Source: Beggiatoa alba B18LD (GTDB lineage: Bacteria; Pseudomonadota; Gammaproteobacteria; Beggiatoales; Beggiatoaceae). From it: a stretch of 64,000 nt of DNA. Each line of letters starts with the position of its first letter. Within the stretch, counting starts at the first letter, position 1. The DNA is taken from assembly GCF_000245015.1 (NCBI RefSeq), contig NZ_JH600070.1, positions 62,001 to 126,000 of the forward strand. The letters run 5' to 3'. The position numbers were made by a program, and so were the translations under genes. The notes under the pieces were generated by a model that saw nothing but the letters and a program-made list of their open reading frames with translations, had not been told where the DNA came from and searched no databases. Positions 1 to 9,467 of this stretch are shown here, piece by piece.

Positions 1-45
1 TAAAAAATATTCATTGAAGTTGTAAATAGCATTGTGTTTATTAAA

Positions 46-1173
46 TCATTGAACACGCGGTAAGGTCAGAATGAACTTTGTTCCTTGATTTTCCTTGCTT
101 TCACAATGAATATCGCCTGCCATTGCCTCGGTGAGTTTTTTTACAATGAATAGACCTAGCCCTGTTGAGTGTTCGTCGCCTGTCGGTTTTGGGGTTAAGC
201 GGGCAAATTTGGTAAATAGTTTGGTTTGGTCGGTATAACTTAAGCCGTAACCTTGATCTTGGATAGAAAAAACAATGTTGTTATCTGTTACTTGTAGTGA
301 TAACTCAATGTTTTTATGAGCGGGGGAGTATTTAATTGCATTGGAAATTAAGTTATCGAGGATTTGTTGTAAGGCGGTTAAGTCTGCCAGTATCATGTAT
401 TCGTTATCATGATGTTTTAATTTAATATTTAAGTCTTTTTTGTGAGCAGGTTCTGCATATTGTTTTAATTGATTGCGTAAAATAGGGAGAAAGTCTAAAG
501 GTTCTAGGGAGAGGTTTAAACGTCCTGATTCTATTTTATCGGCATCGAGTAAATTATTAATTAGTTGAAACATTCTTCTGGCTGTTGCATCAATTTTATG
601 GGCATATTCACTCACTTTGTTAGGGGGTAATTCGTGACAAGATTTGTGTAAAACTTCAGCTAATAATTGAATAGCAGAGAGTGGGTTTTTTAAATCGTGT
701 GCGGTAATGGCGAGTAACTCGCTTTTTTCGACATTCAGTTGTTGTAATAGTGTATTTTGCGTTTGTAAATGTCGTTGTAGCTCGCGAATGGTTAAATGGG
801 TTTGTATGCGTGCAAGTGCTTCTTTTGCTTGAATCGGTTTGGAGAGGTAATCAACCGCACCAACTTCAAACCCCATAATTTTATGGCTGGTTGCTGATAA
901 TGCACTCATAAAAATAATGGGAATATCGGTTGTTTGCGTATCTGCTTTCAGTCGTTGACAGGTTTCAAACCCATTAATACCAGGCATCATGATGTCTAAT
1001 AGGATGATATCAGGCTGTATCTTGCGTGCTTGTTGCAACGCTTCTTCGCCAGAGTTAGCAACTTCAATGTTATAACCCGCTGTCAAAAGGCAATTTAATA
1101 AGACATCAATGTTGGCGGAAACGTCATCAACCAGTAAAACGGTATATTGGAAAGGCAGTAAATTCATTGTCAT
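46..1173 (-). CDS. Response regulator-histidine kinase hybrid
   Basis: This 375-residue cytoplasmic protein has a receiver domain at its N-terminus and a transmitter kinase behind it. The receiver covers about residues 10-125, with the acidic pair D16/D17, the phosphoacceptor D60 in LLDIMMPG, and K112 in YLSKP. A short coiled linker leads to a HisKA domain with H159 in the H-box AHDLKNPL. A HATPase domain follows, with an N-box (DNLISNAIKYS) and G-boxes (DQGYGL, TGLGLFIVKKL). No membrane segment or signal peptide is visible, so the input probably arrives by phosphotransfer onto the receiver from another kinase. No output regulator lies beside it. The stop lies 45 bases from the window edge, so a partner gene outside the window is possible. 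The domain calls are secure; the pathway is unknown. Confidence 0.9.
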   Translation of the reverse strand: MTMNLLPFQYTVLLVDDVSANIDVLLNCLLTAGYNIEVANSGEEALQQARKIQPDIILLDIMMPGINGFETCQRLKADTQTTDIPIIFMSALSATSHKIMGFEVGAVDYLSKPIQAKEALARIQTHLTIRELQRHLQTQNTLLQQLNVEKSELLAITAHDLKNPLSAIQLLAEVLHKSCHELPPNKVSEYAHKIDATARRMFQLINNLLDADKIESGRLNLSLEPLDFLPILRNQLKQYAEPAHKKDLNIKLKHHDNEYMILADLTALQQILDNLISNAIKYSPAHKNIELSLQVTDNNIVFSIQDQGYGLSYTDQTKLFTKFARLTPKPTGDEHSTGLGLFIVKKLTEAMAGDIHCESKENQGTKFILTLPRVQ

Positions 1174-1320
1174 GTGTAAAAAATGGTTAAGAAATATTTG
1201 TTATATTTAGAGGGAGAATTAATACTCAACTAGTGATAAACACAGTGTTTTTTGTCATGCTGTTTATAGTGGATTGAGTATCTATGATTTTTTTCTTAAA
1301 AACAGAGCCTTTATATATCT

Positions 1321-1749
1321 ATGTCTAGAGATAGTTTTTACGCACAATCAGGCGTAATTCCGTTTATTCGTCAAGCAGAGGAATTTCGTATTGTCTTAAT
1401 TACGGCAAGCAATCGACGGCAACGCTGGATTGTTCCTAAAGGAAATGTGGAGAAGTATTTAACCCCGATTGAATCAGCCGCAAAAGAAGCTCGAGAAGAG
1501 GCGGGTGTATTGGGTTATATCTATCCTAAACAGGTTGGTGAGTATCAGTATCCAAAATGGGGGGGAATCTGTCATGTTCAATTATTTCTCCTTGAGGTTG
1601 AGCAACTCTTAACAATTTGGGATGAGCATAAAGCTCGCTCGCGCCGTTTAGTGACCTTAACCGAAGCCTATCATTTACTGGATATTCCTGAGGTAAAAAA
1701 TATCGTTTTGCAGTTGCCTAGCCTTCTTGCTGACATGATAACTCTCTAA
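1321..1749 (+). CDS. Nudix hydrolase, MutT/DIPP-like
   Basis: This is a 142-residue single-domain Nudix protein. It has the RWIVPKG strand that leads into the Nudix box, and the box ends in KEAREEAGV, which supplies the metal-binding glutamates. The usual G-x5-E-x7-REUXEEXGU pattern is altered: the first E position is Leu (in EKYLTP), and the R of REUXEE is Lys. The family cleaves nucleoside diphosphates linked to a second moiety. The WIVPKG lead-in resembles diphosphoinositol polyphosphate or diadenosine polyphosphate hydrolases, but the substrate cannot be read from sequence. The gene stands alone, divergent from the upstream kinase hybrid and 94 bases before rnpB. Its start has only a weak ribosome-binding site, but the next in-frame Met lies too far in to be the start. 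Confidence 0.88.
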   Translation: MSRDSFYAQSGVIPFIRQAEEFRIVLITASNRRQRWIVPKGNVEKYLTPIESAAKEAREEAGVLGYIYPKQVGEYQYPKWGGICHVQLFLLEVEQLLTIWDEHKARSRRLVTLTEAYHLLDIPEVKNIVLQLPSLLADMITL

Positions 1750-1800
1750 ACATGATAGAGAATGCATATTCTTATTAGCTTTCTTTTACATTATCAATTT

Positions 1801-1829
1801 TTTACGTTAGACTCTTGAGCAAATACTTT
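1801..1829 (+). promoter_or_regulatory. Candidate sigma-70 promoter of rnpB
   Basis: TTTACG (1801-1806) and TACTTT (1824-1829) are separated by 17 bases and lie about 13 bases before the first paired base of the RNase P RNA. An upstream alternative is TTTACA at 1785-1790. Spacing and position support the call; the hexamers match the consensus only partly. Confidence 0.35.
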
Positions 1830-1842
1830 AAAAACGGTTTTT

Positions 1843-2256
1843 GAGAGTTGATCAGGCAGTCGCTCTGTTTTGTAACAGGGAGGAAAGTCCGGGCTTCATA
1901 GGACAAGGTGCCAGATAACGTCTGGGAGGCGCGAGCCTACGGAAAGTGCCACAGAAAAGATACCGCCTTTAAGGTGATGTTTGCCTTATTGGTAAGGGTG
2001 AAATGGTGCGGTAAGAGCGCACCGCGTCTCTGGTAACAGGGATGGCAGGGTAAACCCTACCTGAAGCAAGACCAAATAGGGGAACTTTTTAAGTCATTAT
2101 CTACGGATAAGGATTTAAATAACGTGTGGTCCGCACGGTTCTCGGGTAGGTTGCTAGAGGTGTTTGGCGACAAACATCCCAGAGGAATGACTGCTACAGA
2201 TTTGTTTTACTTTGGTAAAACAGGTTTGACAGAACCCGGCTTACCGATCAACTCTC
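1843..2256 (+). ncRNA. rnpB: RNase P RNA (M1 RNA), bacterial type A
   Basis: This is the catalytic RNA of RNase P, which trims the 5' leaders of tRNA precursors. The ends pair as helix P1: GAGAGTTGATC at 1843-1853 with GATCAACTCTC at 2246-2256. The conserved P3/P4 start GGAGGAAAGTCCGGGC lies near 1880. ACAGAAAAGATACCGCC follows near 1950, then the GGTAAGGGTGAAATGGTGCG core, and CAGAGGAATGACTGCTACA near the 3' end, which pairs back to form P4. The 414-base length suits type A. A 64-codon reading frame on the opposite strand over the 3' end is not a gene. Confidence 0.97.
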
Positions 2257-2485
2257 ATCTTTAACTCTTTAAACGTGATAGCTGTTATGGCGATTTTCGG
2301 CAAACTCTGCGCCATAAAACGCTTATAAAAATAGCCATGGGATAAAACACGATTAAGGGTTATCCACTCAGCGTAAACGTTTATCCATGTTTCCAATCTA
2401 TGCAAAGTACTCCACGCTAAACTGCTGATAAGCATATCAGTCGTTTAGCGAGCGGTGTACATCAGTTTTTTAGGAGAGCCTAGGC

Positions 2486-5400
2486 ATGATCGCTTCCAAT
2501 TATCTGAGCAGGTGGACTCTACTTTGTGCGTGGTATTGCACAGTATCCCCTAGAGTCAACTATTTTCTTTCAATTTTCTTGAGCCTTTGGATACTTTGCA
2601 TTGCGCCGTCTGCATCTGCATTAACGTTTATCAATGCACAGGTGGATGGGGCAAGTGTGGATGGTGTAAATGGTCTTGCCCGTCCAAATGGTATTGCTAT
2701 CAGTCCCGATGGTGCATTTCTTTATGCAACGGGTTCTACAGATAACGCGATTAATGTCTTTCAACGTGATACGGTTTCAAGTGCTACAACGGTTGGGCAA
2801 TTAACGTTTGTCCAAACTGTTACCAGTAGTCATATCGCTAATAATGGCTTAATGGGTGCGAACGCTATTGCTGTTAGCCCTGATGGAAAACATGTTTATG
2901 TCACAGGGGTAACGGATAGCAGTTTAACGGTGTTTACCCGAAATACTGCAACAGGCATGTTAAGTCTGGTTGAAGTGCAAAAAGATGGGGTAGGCACTGT
3001 GAGTGCCATGCAAAATGCTAATGTGGTGACTTTAAGCCCTGATGGTACTCGGGTTTATGTGACCTCTCCCACAGATAACGCGCTCAATGTCTTTTCCCGT
3101 GATAGTAATACAGGGTTATTAACCCTATTAGGCGTGCAAATTGATGGCGTGAATGGTGTGAATGGGCTTGCAGGGGCGGCTGATGTAAAAGCGGTGAGTG
3201 ATGGCACGAATACCTTTATTTATGTTGCAAGTACTGTTGACAATGCGGTCAGCGTTTTTGCCAAGCAAGGCAGTAGTGAATTGGTTTTTCTGGGTCTGTA
3301 TCAGGAAGGTGTGAATGATCTTACTGGTTTACAGGGTGCAAATGGTTTGGTCTTTAGCCCGACCAATAATCATTTATATGTTGCCAGTCCTACCAGTAAT
3401 GCAGTCGCCAGTTTTACACGTAATAGCGATGGTACTTTAACGCCGTTAGCGGTTTATACCAATAATGTAAATGGTTTTACAGGATTAGGGGGAGCACGCT
3501 ATTTAGCGACAAACTCAGATGGTTCAAAAGTGTATGTTGCTGGATTTAGCGATAACACCCTTGTTAGTTTAAAACGGGATACCAGTACAGGTCTGTTAAG
3601 TATTGATGATGTTGCTAAACAAGGCACAACGGCAAACACATTGACAGGTGTGTCCGCAATAGCCACCTCAGGCGCGTATATCTATGCAGCGGCTTACTAT
3701 AGCAACGCGGTGAATACCTTCGCAGGTTCTAACGAAAATTTACAAATCACGGCTGTCAGTAGTACCAGTTCTTTATCCGTGAATACGGCATTTACTTATA
3801 CGGCAACTGTCAGCAATACAGGACTTGCCGCTACAAATATCGTTGTTACTAATACCTTACCGAATGGCATTACCCTTAATACCACACAGGCATTACCCAG
3901 TGCATGTGTTGCTCAAACTGCCAGCAGTATTGTATGTAGTGTAAGCACTTTAGCAGAAGGTCAATCGGTTAATTTCGCGCTTCCCCTCACCAGTAGCACC
4001 ACAGAAGGGACATTAACGCTTAAAAGCCAAGTCGTTAGTAGTAAAACAACAACGGCAAAATCTGTTTCTGTTAATGTTGTTGTAGAAACGGTCAAAGTCG
4101 ATTTAGAAATTATTCAAGCCTTTGCCTCACCCTCAACGATTGTTGATATTAATACGAATTTTAGCTATATCATCAGTTTACAAAATAAACAAAACAGTGC
4201 ATCAGGGGTTAAATTAACCGCCACATTACCCAGTGAAGTGAGTTATGTTTCTGGCACACAGGGATGTAATGGTAGTTCTAGCGCAAGTACCGTTACTTGT
4301 AATTTAGGGGTGTTAGATGCATTAGGGAATGCTAGCACCAACGTTACCCTGATTGTTAAAGCAAATAGCCTTTCTACAGGTGCGACAACCAGCTTTAATG
4401 TCTCCAGCAATAATACAGATGCCAGCACAAGCAACAATACAAAAGCAGTGACTGTTAGCATTGTCGGTATCGTTGCAGAGGTTGGGACTAGCATCACTAG
4501 CGACCGCAACAGTGTGTTAGTCGATGAAAATATTACCTACGTTATTACAGCCACGAATAGTGGCCCAAGCAGTACCGCAGCTAATTTGCAGGCAGTCTTG
4601 GCAGGAACGGCAACTATTAGCAGTGTAACTGCCGCGAATGGGACATGTAGCAGTGTTACTAATAACGCATTTACTTGTACCATCGCCGCACTAACTTCAA
4701 CCACAACAGGAAATACAAGCACTGTTACTGTGGTTGCTAAAGCCAATGCATTGGGAACGGCAACGCTACAAGCAACTGTCACCCCGACTGTTTATGACCC
4801 AACAACGGCAAATAATACAGCGACACGTAGCGTTACCGTTACAACACCTGCCGCCGATTTAGGGGTGAGTCTCACAGCCAGCCCAAGCCCTATTTTGGTA
4901 GGGAATAATCTGACTTATACCGCAACAGTTACCAATGCAGGCCCTTCGACCGCAAATACGGTAACGATTACCCAAACCCTCCCAACAGGCACGACAATTG
5001 TCGGAACGCCTAGTATTACAAATGGACAATGCAGCGTTAGTGGTAGCACGGTTACATGTACAGTTAGCAGTTTGAGTAGCAGTGTCAGCCAAAATTCAGT
5101 AGTTTTAACAACTGTCGTAAAAACTAATAATTCTGGTACGTTAAGCAGCACTTTAAACGCGACAGTTGCAACACCGAGTGACAGTAATAGTGCTAATAAC
5201 ACGACCACACTGGCAACAACAGTGACACAATCCAGCGCAGATTTAGCCGTTAGTGCAATCACCGCAACGCCTGACCCTGTCTTAGTCGGTAATTTAATCA
5301 GTTATAACACCACGATTACCAATAACGGCACAGACAGTGCGACTGCTGTTGTTTTAACTCAAACCTTAGAAAGTACAGTTAGCTTTGTATCAACCTCTAA

Positions 5401-8400
5401 TAGCAATTGTGCTCATAATGCGGGTGTCATAACGTGTAATTTAGGCACGATTGCAAACGCTCAAACTCAAACAATCACGATTGTTGCCCAACCCAATGGG
5501 TTAGGGAGTATCGGTTTTACTGCCAAAATCGCCAGTGATTCAGCAGACCCAAATACCGCAAATAATACAAAAACCTTAACCTCACAAGTAACGACACCAA
5601 CAACATTAATTTATGTCGAAAACTTACGCGATGGCAGTAATGCACAGAATTTACAACGGGCAAATGGGGTGACTGTTAGCCCAGATGGTGCTTATGTCTA
5701 TGTCAGCAGTTTTGGAAGTAGTGCCGTCAGTGTTTTCAGTCGCAATGCCAGCAATGCAGGGCGTTTAACCTATCTGAGCAGTGTTATCAATGGAGTCAAT
5801 GGTGTAACAGGTTTATCAGGGGCAAGTAATGCGGTCGTTACGCCTGACGGTAAACATTTATACGCTGCGGGTTATAACGACAATAGTGTTGCTGTCTTTA
5901 GTCGCAATATAACCACAGGGGCATTAAGCTTTATAACCAGTTATAGCGGTTTAGCGGGTGCATTTGCCTTAGTGGCGACAGATAGTTATCTCTATGTTGC
6001 AAATGTCAACGATGATTCCATTACCGTCTTTAGTCGTGATGCAAACACAGGTAATTTAAGCCTTGTTGAAACACAACGTTCAGGCTTACTGGATAATATT
6101 GTTGGCTTAACCTTAAGCCCTGATGGTAAACAATTACTGGCAGCCGCATCCGTCAGCAACAGCATTAATGTTTATAGCCGTGATACCAGTACAGGCAAGT
6201 TAAGCCTCTTACAAACCATCAGCAATAATGCCAACGGGGTAACGGGATTAGGCGGGGTAAGTAGTCTAACAGTAACAACGGATGGTAAGTTTGCCTATGC
6301 CGTGAGTGGCTCAGACAATGCGATTACAACCTTTAGCCGTAATGCAGAAACAGGCGTTTTAAGTTTTATTGAAATGCAACAAGATGGCGTGAATGGCTTA
6401 GATGGATTAAGTGGCGCATTTGCCGTGATTGCCAGCCCTGATGGTAATTATGTCTATGTCACTGCAACCACTGATAACGCCCTTGCTGTTTTTGTCCGCA
6501 ATACCACCACAGGCTTATTAACGTTGCTCAGTGTGCTAACTGACGGGGTTAATAGCGTTGATGGTTTAGCGGGTGCGAGAGGATTAGCCCTAAGCACAGG
6601 CGGTGCTAATATTTACACCACAGGCTTTAATGACAATGCAGTTGCTACATTCCGTATTTCTAGCGCAGATGTTAGCTTAAGCCTACAAGCGAATCCAAGC
6701 GGCTCTTTACTGGTTGGGGCTAATTTAAGTTATATCCTGACCGTGACCAATCGTGGCGCAGATACGGCTACAGGTGTGACCGTGCGAAATACCCTGCCCT
6801 TGGGGGTGAGCTTTGTCAGTGCCAATCCATCACAAGGTGCATGTACACAAGCAAGCAATGTCATCACATGTAACTTAGACAGTTTAGCAACCAATAATGC
6901 AGCGACAATTACGTTGTTAGTGCAAACAGCAAGCGCGGGTAAATTAACCAATACCGCCATTGTCGGGGCTAACCAATTTGACCCAGACAGCACCAATAAC
7001 AGCGCGACGGTAGAAAATACAGCCGCATTAACCGCAGACTTAACGGTCAACATGACTGCAAGCCCTGACCCAGCCAGTCAATATGGTGATTTAACTTACA
7101 CCATTACTCTGACTAATAACGACAGTGTGAACACGGCACAAGGCATTTACATCACCAATGTGTTGCCCGCAACAACAACATTCAACACAGCCCTGATAGG
7201 CACAGATAGCAGTGCGTGTACTTATACCGAAAATTTACACACAGTTACTTGTTATTTAAGCAGTTTACCCGCAGGAAAAACCGCAACCGTCACAATAGTT
7301 GTAACGACCGCAGAAGCAGGAACACTGACTAATACCGTCAATGTCGTTACTGATACCGTTGACCCAACAGCCAATACAGCCACGTTATCCGTAGAAGTCG
7401 TGCTGAATATCATTACTGAAACGGTGGACAATACAGGCAAAACACTCACTAACTACACCATTTCCAGCACAGGCGGTGTACGCAATGGCTCATTTGCAGG
7501 CACGATTGTCAACCAAGGGATAATTTACAGCACAGGGACTAATACGGTTGAAATTCTTGCAGGCGCAGAAGTCCGAGGCGGTGGTAAATTAGGCGGAACT
7601 ATTAATAATTATGGCACTATCCGCAATATGACCTTATTAGCGGGTACAGTCATTAATGGGGGGGTTTTACGTGGCACAATTCACGGCTTCCCCAGTAGTC
7701 CTGCGTTACTACAAGGCGTTATCGTTGGTGCAAACGCACGGTTAGAAAATGTCATTATCAGCCCTAACGTTACCCTCGATTCTAGCGTTGTTTTAGGTGA
7801 AGGCGTGGTCTTCCAAAGTAGCACTAATATTCCTGCAGGCATCGATTTAACCAACTTATATCCAAAGCTGACTGACCCTGTGACGGGTAGCGAAGTTGTA
7901 GATTTAAGCACAGACATTGTGGCAGGAACGGATTTATTATCCGCAATTAATGCCTTACCTGACCTACAAAATTATGGCTTTGTCTTTACCCAAACAGCAA
8001 CAGGCTTAATGATTCTCCCCATAGGCACAGACCATATTGTGGTTATGCCTGTCAGCGTGACACAAGCTAACGCAAACCAAACGGCGGGCATTACCTTAAA
8101 TGTCGATGGCAGTGCCACAATAGTGACTGCAACGCGCCGAGTGATTGTTGTACAACCAGCGGTAGAAGATAGCAGTGCATTACGCACCGCATTAGGACGT
8201 TTAGGGGTAGCAACTTATGAATACCTCATGGACGGCACTTTATACATGCCTATTGATAGCACTGCTTACTTCAAAGCTCGTCCCGCCTTAGTTACTAACT
8301 TAAGCAGTGGTACAACAGGCTTAATTTTCCAAGCCTCCCCCTATGCCAGCAATGTACTAACAACCTTATTTAAATACGGTGCAGTACGGCAACAATACTT

Positions 8401-9439
8401 ATATGGTACACCCGTTGACCGTTCACAACTCAATAACGTGTTACAAGACATTCCTAACGTACAATTAGTACAACTCAATGAAAATGGGACAGGTTTAGTA
8501 CAAATTGGTAGCAGAACCTATATTGTTGTCTTTGATTACATAGTGCGGAAAGGGACTCCAAGCTCTATTACACAATTACAAATTGTCGCTGACCAAAACG
8601 GCGATGGGTCTGATGATGCCTTAGTGGTATATACCAATGGGGATAGACAAATTATTTATGTCATCCCACAACCTGACGTTGCCGAAGATATTCAAGCGAT
8701 TCCTGCGGTTAAAAATGCTAACTACCTTGTCAGCAGTGATGCTGAGGAAAATTTATTACTGGCTCGCAGTAGTAGCCGTTTATACCTCAACCCGACAAAT
8801 ATCGTACAACTTCAATCAGTACTATCACCAAGCATGAGCGTTTATGATGATGGTCACGTGGTCTTTATTACCCCCACCGCACGCCAAGTGACTGCACAAC
8901 CCCTGATTCAAGATATTGATGTCTTTACAACAGGTATCAATGCCTTGGGATTTGATACGGTTATTCAAAATGAAAACGGTAATATTACATTACGCACCAG
9001 TAATCCGTTGGTGAGTAGCGTAGCACGCCCTGCGACAGTCGCAACCGTCCCATTAATCACCATCAGCAATGAGGGAGTCTCTAGCTTAAGCTATATCCTC
9101 CCTAACTTAACCACCCTACGCCTCGTATTCCGCAATGACAATGGCACATTGTGGCAACAATATATCTACCCAGCAGCGAAAGAACCTGACAACTTACGCG
9201 CCTTTTTCCAAGCCATGCCCTCTGTACAAACCGTTACTTTCAATAACGATGGCACATTGACCGTTAAAAATGCGCAGTACAACTTCTCAGGACGGTTTGA
9301 CTATGTTGTGACCGCAACAGGCGTTCCTACCAGTGGCATCCAATTTTCTAGTCAAGCCGATGCGAATGGTGATGGTTTAAGCGACTTTATCGTGACCTAT
9401 GGTAATGGTGACCGACAACTTATCTATCGTTTACCGTAA
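2486..9439 (+). CDS. Giant exported beta-propeller/DUF11 repeat protein
   Basis: This 2317-residue protein begins with a long N-region and a hydrophobic signal ending in PSASA at residue 45. The start has a good ribosome-binding site, AGGAGAG at 2472-2478. Residues about 48-417 form a YVTN/lactonase-like beta-propeller with repeated SPDG..VYV and DNAL.VFSRD blades. Five DUF11-type Ig-like repeats follow (about 420-1035; pattern ADL.VS..ASP.P..VG..L.Y). A second propeller covers about 1040-1390, and two more DUF11 repeats reach about 1640. The last 670 residues start with VDNTGKTLTN, continue through a hexapeptide-like stretch, and hold repeated modules ending in NGDRQIIY or NGDRQLIY after a calcium-type DxNxDGxxD loop. 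The C-terminal part is shared with the next gene, 28 bases downstream, so the two probably form an operon. A surface adhesion or matrix role is inferred. I see no membrane anchor, sortase motif or RTX repeats. Confidence 0.85.
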   Translation: MIASNYLSRWTLLCAWYCTVSPRVNYFLSIFLSLWILCIAPSASALTFINAQVDGASVDGVNGLARPNGIAISPDGAFLYATGSTDNAINVFQRDTVSSATTVGQLTFVQTVTSSHIANNGLMGANAIAVSPDGKHVYVTGVTDSSLTVFTRNTATGMLSLVEVQKDGVGTVSAMQNANVVTLSPDGTRVYVTSPTDNALNVFSRDSNTGLLTLLGVQIDGVNGVNGLAGAADVKAVSDGTNTFIYVASTVDNAVSVFAKQGSSELVFLGLYQEGVNDLTGLQGANGLVFSPTNNHLYVASPTSNAVASFTRNSDGTLTPLAVYTNNVNGFTGLGGARYLATNSDGSKVYVAGFSDNTLVSLKRDTSTGLLSIDDVAKQGTTANTLTGVSAIATSGAYIYAAAYYSNAVNTFAGSNENLQITAVSSTSSLSVNTAFTYTATVSNTGLAATNIVVTNTLPNGITLNTTQALPSACVAQTASSIVCSVSTLAEGQSVNFALPLTSSTTEGTLTLKSQVVSSKTTTAKSVSVNVVVETVKVDLEIIQAFASPSTIVDINTNFSYIISLQNKQNSASGVKLTATLPSEVSYVSGTQGCNGSSSASTVTCNLGVLDALGNASTNVTLIVKANSLSTGATTSFNVSSNNTDASTSNNTKAVTVSIVGIVAEVGTSITSDRNSVLVDENITYVITATNSGPSSTAANLQAVLAGTATISSVTAANGTCSSVTNNAFTCTIAALTSTTTGNTSTVTVVAKANALGTATLQATVTPTVYDPTTANNTATRSVTVTTPAADLGVSLTASPSPILVGNNLTYTATVTNAGPSTANTVTITQTLPTGTTIVGTPSITNGQCSVSGSTVTCTVSSLSSSVSQNSVVLTTVVKTNNSGTLSSTLNATVATPSDSNSANNTTTLATTVTQSSADLAVSAITATPDPVLVGNLISYNTTITNNGTDSATAVVLTQTLESTVSFVSTSNSNCAHNAGVITCNLGTIANAQTQTITIVAQPNGLGSIGFTAKIASDSADPNTANNTKTLTSQVTTPTTLIYVENLRDGSNAQNLQRANGVTVSPDGAYVYVSSFGSSAVSVFSRNASNAGRLTYLSSVINGVNGVTGLSGASNAVVTPDGKHLYAAGYNDNSVAVFSRNITTGALSFITSYSGLAGAFALVATDSYLYVANVNDDSITVFSRDANTGNLSLVETQRSGLLDNIVGLTLSPDGKQLLAAASVSNSINVYSRDTSTGKLSLLQTISNNANGVTGLGGVSSLTVTTDGKFAYAVSGSDNAITTFSRNAETGVLSFIEMQQDGVNGLDGLSGAFAVIASPDGNYVYVTATTDNALAVFVRNTTTGLLTLLSVLTDGVNSVDGLAGARGLALSTGGANIYTTGFNDNAVATFRISSADVSLSLQANPSGSLLVGANLSYILTVTNRGADTATGVTVRNTLPLGVSFVSANPSQGACTQASNVITCNLDSLATNNAATITLLVQTASAGKLTNTAIVGANQFDPDSTNNSATVENTAALTADLTVNMTASPDPASQYGDLTYTITLTNNDSVNTAQGIYITNVLPATTTFNTALIGTDSSACTYTENLHTVTCYLSSLPAGKTATVTIVVTTAEAGTLTNTVNVVTDTVDPTANTATLSVEVVLNIITETVDNTGKTLTNYTISSTGGVRNGSFAGTIVNQGIIYSTGTNTVEILAGAEVRGGGKLGGTINNYGTIRNMTLLAGTVINGGVLRGTIHGFPSSPALLQGVIVGANARLENVIISPNVTLDSSVVLGEGVVFQSSTNIPAGIDLTNLYPKLTDPVTGSEVVDLSTDIVAGTDLLSAINALPDLQNYGFVFTQTATGLMILPIGTDHIVVMPVSVTQANANQTAGITLNVDGSATIVTATRRVIVVQPAVEDSSALRTALGRLGVATYEYLMDGTLYMPIDSTAYFKARPALVTNLSSGTTGLIFQASPYASNVLTTLFKYGAVRQQYLYGTPVDRSQLNNVLQDIPNVQLVQLNENGTGLVQIGSRTYIVVFDYIVRKGTPSSITQLQIVADQNGDGSDDALVVYTNGDRQIIYVIPQPDVAEDIQAIPAVKNANYLVSSDAEENLLLARSSSRLYLNPTNIVQLQSVLSPSMSVYDDGHVVFITPTARQVTAQPLIQDIDVFTTGINALGFDTVIQNENGNITLRTSNPLVSSVARPATVATVPLITISNEGVSSLSYILPNLTTLRLVFRNDNGTLWQQYIYPAAKEPDNLRAFFQAMPSVQTVTFNNDGTLTVKNAQYNFSGRFDYVVTATGVPTSGIQFSSQADANGDGLSDFIVTYGNGDRQLIYRLP

Positions 9440-9467
9440 TTAATGACGGAATACGGGAGTATTTTTT

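Noticed and set aside
2241-2435. 64-codon minus-strand frame over the 3' end of rnpB
   Set aside because: It overlaps the conserved RNase P RNA, has no recognisable protein features and starts without a ribosome-binding site.
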